Assembly: GCA_963675955.2 (NCBI GenBank)
Contig: CAXXVR010000007.1
Span: forward strand, 248,001 to 312,000
Direction of reading: 5' to 3'
DNA length: 64,000 nucleotides
Source: Desulfocicer sp963675955
GTDB lineage: Bacteria; Desulfobacterota; Desulfobacteria; Desulfobacterales; Desulfobacteraceae
In this document: positions 25,707-34,434 of the stretch, in pieces
How positions within the stretch are numbered: the first letter of the stretch is position 1
Layout of the letters: every line of letters begins with the position of its first letter
Translations under genes and position numbers: made by a program
Notes under the pieces: generated by a model
Seen by the model: only the letters and a program-made list of their open reading frames with translations
Databases searched by the model: none
Told to the model about the DNA's origin: nothing

Positions 25707-26102
25707 TTAAACCCTTCTTCTCTTGGGCGGGCGGCATCCATTGTGAGGTACCGGGGTAACGTCCTTGATCATGGAGATATTAAATCCAATGGCATGAAGG
25801 GCACGAAGCGCAGATTCCCGCCCGGCACCAGGTCCTTTCACAAACACACTGACGTTTTTCATACCATGTTCCATGGCCTTGGCACCAGCATCCTCAGCGG
25901 CGAGCTTGGAAGCAAACGGGGTACTCTTTCTGGAGCCTTTGAACCCCTGAATACCGGAACTGGACCAGGAAATTGTATTCCCGGTTTCATCGGTGATGGT
26001 GACGATGGTATTATTAAACGTTGACTGAATGTGAACAACGCCTGTTGATATATTTTTTTTAACTTTTTTCTTGGTAACGCTTTTTTTGGTCTTTTTCGCC
26101 AT
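25707..26102 (-). CDS. rpsK: 30S ribosomal protein S11
   Basis: Platform protein close to the mRNA exit and the 16S 690 loop. 131 aa with GVVHIQSTFNNTIVTITDETGN and the C-terminal DVTPVPHNGCRPPKRRRV signature. The first 20 residues are lysine-rich, longer than in E. coli. Between rpsM and rpsD, in normal order. Confidence 0.97.
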   Translation of the reverse strand: MAKKTKKSVTKKKVKKNISTGVVHIQSTFNNTIVTITDETGNTISWSSSGIQGFKGSRKSTPFASKLAAEDAGAKAMEHGMKNVSVFVKGPGAGRESALRALHAIGFNISMIKDVTPVPHNGCRPPKRRRV

Positions 26103-26156
26103 AACTTAGCAAAGCCTCCTGATGGTCATCCGCAAAACGAGCTTATCGCGGGCAAC

Positions 26157-26525
26157 TTACTTTTTCTTTTTAACTGCCGCTCTCTTGGGCCCTTTTCGGG
26201 TTCTTGCATTGGTGCTGGTCCGCTGGCCATGACAGGGAAGAGATTTCCGATGACGCAGTCCACGGTAGCAGCCAAGATCCATCAGCCGTTTAATGTTCAT
26301 TGAGGTTTCTGTTCGAAGCTCACCCTCAACTTTTAATTTACTGTCAATGACCTTTCTGATCTCATTGGCCTGATCTTCAGTGAGATCATCGGATTTAACT
26401 GTGGGCTCAATGCCAACTTCAGAAAGGATTTCCTTGGATCTGCTTCTGCCAATACCATAGATATAGGTGAGAGCGATCTCAATGTGCTTATTTCTGGGTA
26501 AATCTACCCCTGCAATTCTTGCCAC
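26157..26525 (-). CDS. rpsM: 30S ribosomal protein S13
   Basis: Head protein contacting the 50S subunit and the P-site tRNA. 122 aa, starting MARIAGVDLPRNKHIEIALTYIYGIG from a GTG codon at 26525, with the conserved GLRHRKSLPCHGQRTSTNARTRKG near the end in broken form across positions 95-118. First classical gene of the alpha operon; rpmJ sits just before it. Confidence 0.97.
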   Translation of the reverse strand: MARIAGVDLPRNKHIEIALTYIYGIGRSRSKEILSEVGIEPTVKSDDLTEDQANEIRKVIDSKLKVEGELRTETSMNIKRLMDLGCYRGLRHRKSLPCHGQRTSTNARTRKGPKRAAVKKKK

Positions 26526-26538
26526 GCTTTATGCCCCC

Positions 26539-26652
26539 CTATCCCTGCCGTTGATTATGACGTTTATTAATGCAAATTACCCGAATAACTCCGTTCCTGC
26601 GGATAATCTTACAATCCTTACAAATTTTTTTTACAGATGCTCTGACTTTCAT
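26539..26652 (-). CDS. rpmJ: 50S ribosomal protein L36, zinc-binding form
   Basis: A 37-aa protein read directly from the minus strand: it begins MKVRASVKKICKDCKIIRRN and ends HNQRQG. The C-x2-C-x12-C-x4-H zinc ribbon of the C+ form is complete. It lies between infA and rpsM, its standard place. ATG at 26650-26652, stop TAG at 26539-26541. Confidence 0.95.
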   Translation of the reverse strand: MKVRASVKKICKDCKIIRRNGVIRVICINKRHNQRQG

Positions 26653-26699
26653 CTTGAATATACTCCTCGCATCAACTGGAACGTCCTTCCAGTGATGTG

Positions 26700-26918
26700 C
26701 TATTTATATCGATACGTAATCCGCCCCCGGCTCAAATCATAAGGTGACAGCTCTACAGTTACCTTGTCTCCGGGTAGGATTTTAATGAAATGCATTCTCA
26801 TTTTGCCGGATATATGTGCCAGCAGCTGGTGCTTGTTTTCAAGCTCTACCTTGAACATGGCGTTGGGTAATGTTTCAAGCACCGTTCCTTCTACCTTGAT
26901 GGGTTCTTCCTTTGCCAT
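26700..26918 (-). CDS. infA: Translation initiation factor IF-1
   Basis: S1/OB-fold factor that occupies the ribosomal A site during initiation. 72 aa from ATG 26918 (MAKEEPIKVEGTVLETLPNA), with FKVELENKHQLLAHISGKMR and LSPYDLSRGRITYRYK typical of the family. GAGGTGGAG precedes this ATG; an upstream in-frame ATG at 26936 lacks family similarity. Directly follows secY, because adk and map are missing here. Confidence 0.96.
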   Translation of the reverse strand: MAKEEPIKVEGTVLETLPNAMFKVELENKHQLLAHISGKMRMHFIKILPGDKVTVELSPYDLSRGRITYRYK

Positions 26919-26968
26919 ACTCCACCTCTCGTTCAATTTTCCGTCTGTGATTGTGATGCCGGTTTATC

Positions 26969-28285
26969 TTACCGTCTCGATTTCACGCTGCCACCGGATT
27001 TTCCCAAAAAACCATCATAATTTCGGGTGATCAGGTGAGATTCAATCTGCGCTATCGTGTCGATGGAAACGCCGACAACTATCAGCAGTGCAGTGCCACC
27101 GAAGTAAAAGGGCACATTGAATTTTGTCATCAGCATGGTGGGCAGAACACACACGGCAGAGACATACACAGCACCGCCAAGTGTGATTCGTGTCAGCACT
27201 TTATCAATGTATTCAGCGGTCTTTTTTCCCGGTCGAATACCTGGGATATAACCACCATTTTTTTTCATATTATCTGCAACATTATCAGGGTTAAAGGTCA
27301 CCGCTGTATAAAAAAAGCAAAAGAAAATGATGAAACCCACATAGATTAGATTATAAGTGATGGTTCCGGGACTCATGGCGGCTGCCACCGTCTGCATGAC
27401 GGGCAGATCAATGAAATTGGCCAGCGTCGCTGGAAACATGATAATGGAAGATGCAAAAATGGGTGGAATAACCCCTGCTGTGTTGATCTTCAAAGGAAGA
27501 TGCGAGGTCTGACCGCCATACATTTTCCGCCCCACCACCCGTTTCGCGTACTGTACGGGTATCCTGCGCTGGGATTGTTCCATAAAAATAATAAACCCGA
27601 TAACAGCCACCATGAGAAGGATCAGTATGATAATGGCAAAAATTCCCATCTCACCGGTGGAAACCAGCCGAAGGGTGTTCCCCATGGCCGTGGGCATCCG
27701 TGCAACAATTCCTGCAAAAATGATGAGTGAAATACCATTACCTATGCCGCGCTCGGTGATCTGTTCACCCAGCCACATGATGAATGCCGTACCCGCCGTC
27801 AAGGTCAGAACCGTCATGCATCGAAAACCCCAGCCGGGATACATCACAATGGGTGCCCCGGCGGGGGATGTCATGCTTTCAAGCCCCACTGCAATACCAA
27901 ATCCCTGGATCAAGCTCAATCCAACGGTACCATAACGGGTATACTGAGTAATTTTCTTCCGGCCCTGCTCGCCTTCTTTGGAAAGCTGTTCAAGGTGGGG
28001 AATGACAACTGTCATCAGTTGAAGAATAATTGAGGAACTGATGTAAGGCATAATTCCCAGGGCAAACACCGAGAGACGATCCAGAGCACCACCTGAAAAC
28101 ATATTAAACATTGCAAACAGGGTACCCCTGGCATTGTCAAAAAATGAGGCCAGGGCAGCAGTATCAATCCCGGGTGTGGGCACATGAACCCCTACCCTAT
28201 AAACAAAAAGCAATGCAAATGTGATCAGAAGCTTTCTTTTCAGGTCTGGAAGCTTGAGTATATTCTGATATCCGCTCTCAATCAT
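26969..28285 (-). CDS. secY: Protein translocase channel subunit SecY
   Basis: Ten-helix channel of the Sec translocon. 438 aa. Marks: RVGVHVPTPGIDTAAL near the first helix, LGIMPYISSSIILQLMTVV, the plug and gating region, GIGNGISLIIFAGIV, and a cytosolic loop with FMEQSQRRIPVQYAKRVVG. The chain lies at the end of the spc set after rplO, as usual. Confidence 0.97.
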   Translation of the reverse strand: MIESGYQNILKLPDLKRKLLITFALLFVYRVGVHVPTPGIDTAALASFFDNARGTLFAMFNMFSGGALDRLSVFALGIMPYISSSIILQLMTVVIPHLEQLSKEGEQGRKKITQYTRYGTVGLSLIQGFGIAVGLESMTSPAGAPIVMYPGWGFRCMTVLTLTAGTAFIMWLGEQITERGIGNGISLIIFAGIVARMPTAMGNTLRLVSTGEMGIFAIIILILLMVAVIGFIIFMEQSQRRIPVQYAKRVVGRKMYGGQTSHLPLKINTAGVIPPIFASSIIMFPATLANFIDLPVMQTVAAAMSPGTITYNLIYVGFIIFFCFFYTAVTFNPDNVADNMKKNGGYIPGIRPGKKTAEYIDKVLTRITLGGAVYVSAVCVLPTMLMTKFNVPFYFGGTALLIVVGVSIDTIAQIESHLITRNYDGFLGKSGGSVKSRR

Positions 28286-28304
28286 TTATCAACCTCAGAT
28301 AGAA

Positions 28305-28742
28305 TTACAGTTCAATGTTTCCGCCAGCGGCCTCAATTTTTTCCCGGGCGGACTGACTTACCAGACATCCTTTGAAAGAAAAAGCCTTGCTGAGCTCTCC
28401 ATTTCCAAGAATTTTAATTCCGTCCATTTTTCCCTTGACAAGACCCCGAGATTTAAGGGCATCGGCATCAATGGTGATACCCGCATCAAAAACATCAAGA
28501 TCTTCAATGTTTAAAACAGCAATTTTCTTTTTGAAAATACTGGTAAAACCCCTTTTGGGAAGACGTCGGTGCAGGGGCATCTGACCGCCTTCAAACCCGG
28601 GACGAACACCGCCACCAGATCGTGCATTGTGGCCCTTATGACCCCGGGTGGAAGTTTTTCCCATGCCGGAACCGGGTCCACGCCCCACTCTTTTTCTGCT
28701 CTTTCGGCTCCCTTCAGCAGGGGACAATTCATGCAGTTTCAC
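28305..28742 (-). CDS. rplO: 50S ribosomal protein L15
   Basis: Late-assembly 23S binder. 145 aa, starting MKLHELSPAEGSRKSRKRVG from GTG 28742, for which AGGAGGTG lies seven to eight bases upstream. The long Gly-Arg extension (GRGPGSGMGKTSTRGHKGHN) and FEGGQMPLHRRLPKRGF are diagnostic. The GTG is almost adjacent to the rpmD stop. Confidence 0.96.
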   Translation of the reverse strand: MKLHELSPAEGSRKSRKRVGRGPGSGMGKTSTRGHKGHNARSGGGVRPGFEGGQMPLHRRLPKRGFTSIFKKKIAVLNIEDLDVFDAGITIDADALKSRGLVKGKMDGIKILGNGELSKAFSFKGCLVSQSAREKIEAAGGNIEL

Positions 28743-28743
28743 T

Positions 28744-28926
28744 TTACACCTCCTCTACCCTGACCAGATGTGGAACCTTCTTAGCCATACCCAGAATCGC
28801 CGGGTTATTTTTATGTTCAACGGTCATATGCATCTTTCTCAGACCCAGCGCACGTAGAATTCTGCGTTGCTTTTCAGGACGTCCTATGATGCTTCTGATC
28901 TGTGTAATTTTCACTTTACCTGACAT
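28744..28926 (-). CDS. rpmD: 50S ribosomal protein L30
   Basis: 60 aa, the full bacterial length. VKITQIRSIIGRPEKQRRIL and LGLRKMHMTVEHKNNPAILG match the L30 ferredoxin-like fold. Lies between rpsE and rplO in the usual spc order. Confidence 0.95.
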   Translation of the reverse strand: MSGKVKITQIRSIIGRPEKQRRILRALGLRKMHMTVEHKNNPAILGMAKKVPHLVRVEEV

Positions 28927-28938
28927 GTCAAGTCTCTC

Positions 28939-29433
28939 CTATATCTCTTCCGGTCGAAGGCCCCTTCTTCTGGCAACCTCTTCTCTGGTTTCAAGTGACT
29001 TCAGTCCGGCCATGGTCGCTCTGACCACATTGTGAGAATTATTACTGCCGATGCATTTGGTCAAAATATCTGTGACCCCAACGGCCTCAAGCACCGCACG
29101 CACCGCACCACCTGCAATAACTCCGGTACCGGGAGAAGCCGGTTTCAGGAGAACGCGACCGGAACCGGCACAACCCACCACTTCACAGGGTACTGTACCA
29201 TCCAGGAGCGACACCTTTGTCATGGAACGCTTGGCCTTTTCAACACCCTTTCGAATGGCTTCGGGGACTTCGCCTGCCTTTCCAAGGCCATAGCCCACAC
29301 TGCCTTCACCGTCACCCACCACACACAGGGCGCTGAAGCTGAAATTTCTACCACCCTTCACAACTTTTGCCACCCGATTGATCCGAACGACCTTGTCAAT
29401 CAACTGATTTTCATCTGTCTGTTTACTGCCCAA
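28939..29433 (-). CDS. rpsE: 30S ribosomal protein S5
   Basis: Decoding-fidelity protein beside S4 and S12. 164 aa with VVRINRVAKVVKGGRNFSFSA, VGYGLGKAGEVPEAIRKGVE and SPGTGVIAGGAVRAVLEA. The start is TTG at 29433 with AAGGAGGGAG just upstream. In the spc set between rplR and rpmD. Confidence 0.96.
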   Translation of the reverse strand: MGSKQTDENQLIDKVVRINRVAKVVKGGRNFSFSALCVVGDGEGSVGYGLGKAGEVPEAIRKGVEKAKRSMTKVSLLDGTVPCEVVGCAGSGRVLLKPASPGTGVIAGGAVRAVLEAVGVTDILTKCIGSNNSHNVVRATMAGLKSLETREEVARRRGLRPEEI

Positions 29434-29449
29434 GGAACTCCCTCCTTAA

Positions 29450-29818
29450 TTAGAAATTCAACCCGGCTTCCCGGGCTCCATCTGAAACAGACTTAACACG
29501 TCCGTGATATAGAAAGCCGTTTCTGTCGAAGGTGACTTTGGTAATCCCCTTGTCCAGTGCCCGTTGACCCACAAGTTTACCCACGGCGACGGCGCCTTCT
29601 TTGCCGCTGCCCTTAATACCGGTGGCCTTGAATTGGGCATCAAGACTGGATGCTGACACAATGGTATGCCCTTTGATATCATCTATCACCTGGGCGTAAA
29701 TATGGCCAGCACTCCTGAAAACGCTAAGTCTGGGGCGTTCCGGTGTACCATTTATATTTTTTCTGATTCTTCGCTTTCTCTTAAGCCTTGAGATTCGCTT
29801 TGTAGTTCGATTCGCCAT
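29450..29818 (-). CDS. rplR: 50S ribosomal protein L18
   Basis: 5S rRNA binder of the central protuberance. 122 aa with the basic N-terminus RISRLKRKRRIRKNINGT, PRLSVFRSAGHIYAQVIDD and DRNGFLYHGRVKSVSDGARE. Lies between rplF and rpsE. Confidence 0.96.
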   Translation of the reverse strand: MANRTTKRISRLKRKRRIRKNINGTPERPRLSVFRSAGHIYAQVIDDIKGHTIVSASSLDAQFKATGIKGSGKEGAVAVGKLVGQRALDKGITKVTFDRNGFLYHGRVKSVSDGAREAGLNF

Positions 29819-29840
29819 TGTATTCTATTCCTGCCTATGG

Positions 29841-30380
29841 TTATTTGGATGCAGCTTTACCGGCTTTTCTCATAATTCTTTCATCGGAATACATGATGCC
29901 CTTCCCTTTATATGGCTCAGGGGGGCGGACTTTTCTGATCCGGGCTGCAGTTTCTCCAAGAACCTCCTTGTCAATACAGGACAAGGTGATCTGGGTATTT
30001 TTATCCACCTTTGCGGTAACGCCGTCAGGAAGGACAAAACCAACGGGATTAGAATAACCAACATTCAATACCAGCTGATTTCCCTTTGTTTCGGCACGAT
30101 AGCCAATTCCGCTGAGCAAAAGCGTTTTTTCATAACCCTTGGTTACACCCTCAACCATATTATAAATCAATGATCGGTATAACCCCTGAAGGGCCATGGT
30201 TTTTCGGTCTTCATTAACAGGCGAGACCAAAAGCGTATTTTCTTCAATTTTGATTGTAACTGCCGGATGCAGACTGCGCTGAAGCGTTCCCAGTGCGCCT
30301 TTAACAGCGATGGAATCATCAGTGAGCGCAATTTCCACTTTTTCAGGAATCTGGACCGGCTTTTTACCAATTCGAGACAT
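29841..30380 (-). CDS. rplF: 50S ribosomal protein L6
   Basis: Two-domain protein at the factor-binding stalk base. 179 aa, beginning MSRIGKKPVQIPEKVEIAL, with GIGYRAETKGNQLVLNVGYS and the C-terminal signature KVRPPEPYKGKGIMYSDE. Between rpsH and rplR. Confidence 0.97.
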   Translation of the reverse strand: MSRIGKKPVQIPEKVEIALTDDSIAVKGALGTLQRSLHPAVTIKIEENTLLVSPVNEDRKTMALQGLYRSLIYNMVEGVTKGYEKTLLLSGIGYRAETKGNQLVLNVGYSNPVGFVLPDGVTAKVDKNTQITLSCIDKEVLGETAARIRKVRPPEPYKGKGIMYSDERIMRKAGKAASK

Positions 30381-30394
30381 ATATCCCTCCAGTT

Positions 30395-30793
30395 TTACCA
30401 GATATTACAGAGGACTTCGCCGCCCACATTTTCTTTTTTTGCCTGCTTATCCGTCATCAACCCTTTTGACGTGGATAAAATCGAAATACCAAGACCGTTT
30501 AATACCGGCTTTACTTCTTTAGACTTGGTGTAAACCCTGCGACCGGGTTTACTGACACGCTCAAGTCCGTATATTGCAGGTTTCTTTTCCCCTGCATATT
30601 TAAGATAAACACGAAGTACACCTTGTTTGTCATCTTCAAGGAATTTGTAATTCTTGATGTACCCCTGCTCTTTCAGCACCCGCGCCAACTCAACTTTCAA
30701 TTTAGACCCGGGGATATCCACTTTTGCGAACTCTGCCTTAGCACCATTTCTGATTCTTGTAAGCATGTCCGCTACGGGATCACTCATTGCCAT
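30395..30793 (-). CDS. rpsH: 30S ribosomal protein S8
   Basis: Central 16S assembly protein; in E. coli it also represses spc translation at the L5 start. 132 aa from ATG 30793 (MAMSDPVADMLTRIRNG), which has AGGAG upstream. A later stretch KPGRRVYTKSKEVKPVLNGL and ISTSKGLMTDKQAKKENVGG are typical. Located between rpsN and rplF. Confidence 0.96.
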   Translation of the reverse strand: MAMSDPVADMLTRIRNGAKAEFAKVDIPGSKLKVELARVLKEQGYIKNYKFLEDDKQGVLRVYLKYAGEKKPAIYGLERVSKPGRRVYTKSKEVKPVLNGLGISILSTSKGLMTDKQAKKENVGGEVLCNIW

Positions 30794-30903
30794 AATAATC
30801 TCCTGAAACGACTCTTCCACCTGTAAGGCGGAAAAGAACTATACCATATCGGTTATCTTTAGGTTGACATAACCGTCCGGAATTTCCGGACCTGTCGAAA
30901 CCA

Positions 30904-31089
30904 TTACCAACTTGATTTTGTTACACCCGGCAATTTTCCGGCAGATGCAAGATCTCTAAAACAGATCCTGCAAATTCCTGCCTTACGGATAAAACCCCTG
31001 GGACGGCCACAAATGGTGCAACGATTGTACGCTCGCACTTTAAATTTCGGCGTTCTATTCGCCTTTGCGATAAGCGACTTCTTTGCCAA
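30904..31089 (-). CDS. rpsN: 30S ribosomal protein S14 type Z
   Basis: Short zinc-binding S14 of 61 aa. The zinc ligands are in CTICGRPRG and CRICF. The start is TTG at 31089 with AGGAGGTAAAG directly upstream; this gives AKKSLIAKANRTPKFKVRAY after the initiator Met, the family N-terminus. A longer reading starting at 31119 lacks similarity before that point. Lies between rplE and rpsH. Confidence 0.95.
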   Translation of the reverse strand: MAKKSLIAKANRTPKFKVRAYNRCTICGRPRGFIRKAGICRICFRDLASAGKLPGVTKSSW

Positions 31090-31182
31090 CTTTACCTCCT
31101 GAAAGGATAAACAACACAAGACACTGACTTTTTCTCAAGTGTCAGGAAAGTTTTATATCCATTTTCAAACTACAATTAACAA

Positions 31183-31716
31183 TCAGTTTTTAAAGGGCAT
31201 TCCAAAAAGCGTAAGCAGTTCTTTACCCTCTTTATCGGTTTTTGCAGTCGTAACTATGGAGACATTAAGCCCCTTAATGCTGTCGGTCTGGTCATAGTCA
31301 ATTTCAGGAAAAATGATGTGCTCTTTAATGCCAAGGCTGTAATTACCTCTTCCATCAAAGGCTTTTCCGGAAATACCACGAAAGTCACGAACACGGGGAA
31401 GCGTGATATTCACCAATTTTTCCAGAAAATCATACATTTTTTCCCTGCGCAGGGTCACCATGCACCCAATGGGCATACCTTCTCTGAGCTTAAATGCTGC
31501 AATGGATTTCTTTGCCTTGGTGATAACGGGTTTCTGGCCGGCGATCAGGGTAAGATCAGCAGCGGCAGAATCCAGCAGTTTCACATTTTTAATGGCTTCT
31601 CCCAATCCAATATTCAGCACAATCTTCTCCAGGCCAGGCACCTGCATTCTGTTCTGATAGCCGAAGGTCTTTGTAAGCGCCGGGACTATCTCTTTTTCAT
31701 ATTTCTCTTTAAGCAT
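31183..31716 (-). CDS. rplE: 50S ribosomal protein L5
   Basis: 5S rRNA and P-site tRNA contact protein. 177 aa. Motifs: VPGLEKIVLNIGLGEAIKN, GQKPVITKAKKSIAAFKLRE, LPRVRDFRGISGKAFDGRGN and YSLGIKEHIIFPEIDYDQ. Standard place between rplX and rpsN. Confidence 0.97.
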   Translation of the reverse strand: MLKEKYEKEIVPALTKTFGYQNRMQVPGLEKIVLNIGLGEAIKNVKLLDSAAADLTLIAGQKPVITKAKKSIAAFKLREGMPIGCMVTLRREKMYDFLEKLVNITLPRVRDFRGISGKAFDGRGNYSLGIKEHIIFPEIDYDQTDSIKGLNVSIVTTAKTDKEGKELLTLFGMPFKN

Positions 31717-31741
31717 TGAAAATTAGCTCCTCAGCCCAATC

Positions 31742-32071
31742 CTAAGCATCGATCTGTTCATTGCATTTTTTGCAGAATCTGACCTTTTTCCCATCTTCAA
31801 GTACTCTTACGCCCACCCGAACCGGTTTAACACATCGGTTACACATGAGCATAAGGTTTGAGTAATCCACCGGCATTGCCTTTTCAACAATGCCGCCCTG
31901 GGGATTTGCCTGGGTGGGTCGCTGATGGATCTTTGCCACATTAATATTTTCAACAATGGCTCTGTTTTTCTTTTTAAGAACCTTCAGAACCTTGCCGATC
32001 TTGCCCTTGTCCTTACCGGCAATTATTTTAACCTTATCATCGGTTTTAATTCTTGTTTTAATCTTTTCCAT
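31742..32071 (-). CDS. rplX: 50S ribosomal protein L24 with C-terminal zinc ribbon
   Basis: Early assembly protein with a KOW domain (DKVKIIAGKDKGKIGKVLKV). 109 aa from ATG 32071, which has GGAGAGG upstream; the in-frame ATG at 32086 would overlap that site. The C-terminus carries MCNRCVKP and FCKKCNEQ, two CxxC knuckles that form a zinc ribbon found in many, not all, bacterial L24 proteins. Confidence 0.95.
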   Translation of the reverse strand: MEKIKTRIKTDDKVKIIAGKDKGKIGKVLKVLKKKNRAIVENINVAKIHQRPTQANPQGGIVEKAMPVDYSNLMLMCNRCVKPVRVGVRVLEDGKKVRFCKKCNEQIDA

Positions 32072-32097
32072 GGGAATCCTCTCCAATTACCGAACCG

Positions 32098-32466
32098 CTA
32101 CAGCACCTCGGGTGCAAGGGATATTATCTTCATAAACCGTTTGGCCCGGAGCTCCCTTGCAACGGGGCCGAAAATACGGGTGCCAACAGGTTCATTGGAA
32201 GGATTGATAATAACAGCTGAATTATCATCAAATCTAATCATCGATCCATCGGGCCGGGAAACTTCTTTCTTGGTCCGTACGATGACCGCCTTGACAATAT
32301 CACCTTTTTTGACCTTGGCATTGGGAATGGCCTCCTTAACGGATACCACAATAATGTCCCCGATACCGGCATACCTTCTTTTAGATCCACCAAGGACTTT
32401 GATACAATACAGTTCCTTGGCACCGGAGTTGTCTGCCACAGTCAATCTCGTCTCTGTCTGAATCAT
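32098..32466 (-). CDS. rplN: 50S ribosomal protein L14
   Basis: Intersubunit bridge protein, also the target of RsfS. 122 aa, MIQTETRLTVADNSGAKELY at the start, with VKKGDIVKAVIVRTKKEVSR and RFDDNSAVIINPSNEPVGTR. First gene of the spc set, directly after rpsQ. Confidence 0.97.
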   Translation of the reverse strand: MIQTETRLTVADNSGAKELYCIKVLGGSKRRYAGIGDIIVVSVKEAIPNAKVKKGDIVKAVIVRTKKEVSRPDGSMIRFDDNSAVIINPSNEPVGTRIFGPVARELRAKRFMKIISLAPEVL

Positions 32467-32484
32467 TTTTCAACTCCTTATTAA

Positions 32485-32742
32485 TCAAACTGCCCGTTTG
32501 ACAATCTCACTGACGCGAAATTTCTTGGTTTTGCTAAGGGGTCTTGATTCAGTGATCTTAACAACATCCCCGGGACGACACAGGTTATTTTCGTCGTGGG
32601 CAGCATATTTTTTATATCTTTTAATATATTTTTTATAAATCTTGTGCTGCACCAGTCTTTCAACCTGAACAACCACTGATTTATCCATCTTGTCAGATAC
32701 TATAGTACCTAAAAGTACTCTTTTTCTTCCTCTTTCATTCAT
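32485..32742 (-). CDS. rpsQ: 30S ribosomal protein S17
   Basis: OB-fold 16S binder of 85 aa: RGRKRVLLGTIVSDKMDKSV and ESRPLSKTKKFRVSEIV. ATG 32742 has no obvious ribosome site, so translation may depend on coupling with rpmC, which ends 20 nt upstream. Confidence 0.95.
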   Translation of the reverse strand: MNERGRKRVLLGTIVSDKMDKSVVVQVERLVQHKIYKKYIKRYKKYAAHDENNLCRPGDVVKITESRPLSKTKKFRVSEIVKRAV

Positions 32743-32762
32743 GGCATCAACTTTAGTTTGTA

Positions 32763-32960
32763 TTAGCTAATGTTTAAATTCTTCTCACAGGAAATGGTTT
32801 TCAAACGGGCAATGTCCCGCCGAATCCCGGGAAGAATGGCTGTATTCTCAAGCTGACCTACACCATGCTGAAAGCGAAGATTAAAAAACTCTTTTTTCAG
32901 CTCAGTCAGTTTTGTCTTAATTTCCTCGGCGCTCATGGCTCGAATTTCAGTAACTTTCAT
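32763..32960 (-). CDS. rpmC: 50S ribosomal protein L29
   Basis: Small helical protein at the tunnel exit, binding SRP and trigger factor. 65 aa: IRAMSAEEIKTKLTELKKEF then FNLRFQHGVGQLENTAILPG. Starts only 3 nt after the rplP stop. Confidence 0.95.
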   Translation of the reverse strand: MKVTEIRAMSAEEIKTKLTELKKEFFNLRFQHGVGQLENTAILPGIRRDIARLKTISCEKNLNIS

Positions 32961-32963
32961 GGG

Positions 32964-33371
32964 TTAACTCCTCTCCACAAAGCGCGTCTTAATGGATAAT
33001 TTTCGGGCAGCCAGACGAAGGGCTTCCATGGCAAGTTCTCTTGGGACACCTTCCATTTCATAGAGAATCCGACCCGGTCGAATGGCGGCAACCCATGCAT
33101 CCGTGGGACCTTTACCCTTACCCATTCTGACTTCTGCAGGTTTCTTGGTTATGGGCTTATCCGGAAAAAAACGAATCCACGTTTTACCGGTTCTTTTGAT
33201 CTTTCGGGTCATGGCAATACGAGCGGCTTCAATCTGACGGGCATTTACATATCCGCATTCAATGGCCTGCAGGCCGAAATCACCGAAATTTAGCTCAGTG
33301 CCGCCGGTGGGCTTTCCTTTGAGTCTTCCGCGCATCCGCTTGCGATACTTGACTTTTTTGGGACTCAGCAT
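32964..33371 (-). CDS. rplP: 50S ribosomal protein L16
   Basis: A-site tRNA positioning protein. 135 aa starting MLSPKKVKYRKRMRGRLKGK, with FGLQAIECGYVNARQIEAAR and IRPGRILYEMEGVPRELAME. Follows rpsC; near-adjacent to rpmC. Confidence 0.97.
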   Translation of the reverse strand: MLSPKKVKYRKRMRGRLKGKPTGGTELNFGDFGLQAIECGYVNARQIEAARIAMTRKIKRTGKTWIRFFPDKPITKKPAEVRMGKGKGPTDAWVAAIRPGRILYEMEGVPRELAMEALRLAARKLSIKTRFVERS

Positions 33372-33398
33372 ATTTATATCTCCTAAACAACCTCTGAA

Positions 33399-34046
33399 TT
33401 AAGCTGTAATGTTCTGATCGGTATTGAGCACTTCACCCTTGAAGATGAATACTTTAATGCCGATGGTACCATAGGTAGTCTGGGCCTCAATGAAGCCGTA
33501 ATCAACATCAGCTCTTAAGGTATGAAGCGGAATTCGCCCTTCCTTGTACCATTCCGTCCTTGCCATTTCCGCCCCACCGAGTCTACCGGAACAAATAATT
33601 TTAATTCCCTGGGCACCGAAACGCATGGCAGAAGAGACACTTCTCTTCATGGCCCTTCGAAAGGCAATTCGTCGCTCAAGCTGGGAAGAAATATTTTCTG
33701 CAACCAGCTGGGCATCAATTTCAGGCCTTCGGACCTCTTTGATGTCTATCAGGACTTCGGGAGTCAGCATCTTTTCCAGCTCTTTTTTCAAAAGTGCAAT
33801 CTCAGATCCTTTTTTCCCGATGATAATCCCTGGCCTTGCAGCAAAGACACGAAGTCTCAAACGTTTGGAAAAACGTTCAATTTCTATCTTAGAGATACCG
33901 GCATGATAAAGTTTCTTTTTAAGAAACTTCCGAACTTTATAATCTTCATAAACAAAATCAGCATACTCCTTATCGGCATACCACCGGGAGTCCCATGTTT
34001 TGATAATACCTAATCTTAATCCGATTGGATTTACTTTTTGGCCCAA
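33399..34046 (-). CDS. rpsC: 30S ribosomal protein S3
   Basis: mRNA entry protein with a KH domain (RVFAARPGIIIGKKGSEIAL). 215 aa; N-terminus MGQKVNPIGLRLGIIKTWDS. The start is TTG at 34046, supported by GGAGG seven bases upstream. The C-terminal half shows GIKIICSGRLGGAEMARTEW. In the S10 set between rplV and rplP. Confidence 0.97.
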   Translation of the reverse strand: MGQKVNPIGLRLGIIKTWDSRWYADKEYADFVYEDYKVRKFLKKKLYHAGISKIEIERFSKRLRLRVFAARPGIIIGKKGSEIALLKKELEKMLTPEVLIDIKEVRRPEIDAQLVAENISSQLERRIAFRRAMKRSVSSAMRFGAQGIKIICSGRLGGAEMARTEWYKEGRIPLHTLRADVDYGFIEAQTTYGTIGIKVFIFKGEVLNTDQNITA

Positions 34047-34062
34047 TCCGCACCCTCCTTAT

Positions 34063-34398
34063 TTAGACCGTTTCCGCGACTGTTACTGTGATGTGGCTGG
34101 ACCGTTTAAGAATCCTGGCACCTCTGCCCCTGGCCCTTGCCCGAAATCGCTTTAGGGTCGGACCCTGGTCAACAACAATATTCTTGACGATAAGATCATC
34201 TACATCAAGATTATTGTTATGCTCAGCGTTGGCCACAGCCGAACTCAGGGTTTTGGATATAATACCGGCAGCTTTGAGGGGCATAAACTTGAGAATGTTT
34301 AACGCATCCTCCACGGGTTTACCCTTTAAAGCTTCAACAGGAGCACGCAGTTTCAACGGTGATATTCGTACGTATTTAGTGACTGCTTTAACTTCCAT
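34063..34398 (-). CDS. rplV: 50S ribosomal protein L22
   Basis: Lines the peptide exit tunnel through its beta hairpin. 111 aa: VRISPLKLRAPVEALKGKPV and GPTLKRFRARARGRGARILK with the end SSHITVTVAE. Between rpsS and rpsC. Confidence 0.96.
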   Translation of the reverse strand: MEVKAVTKYVRISPLKLRAPVEALKGKPVEDALNILKFMPLKAAGIISKTLSSAVANAEHNNNLDVDDLIVKNIVVDQGPTLKRFRARARGRGARILKRSSHITVTVAETV

Positions 34399-34434
34399 TT
34401 CAGTTTCCTCTTACTTGTTAACCCCCAAAAGGGG

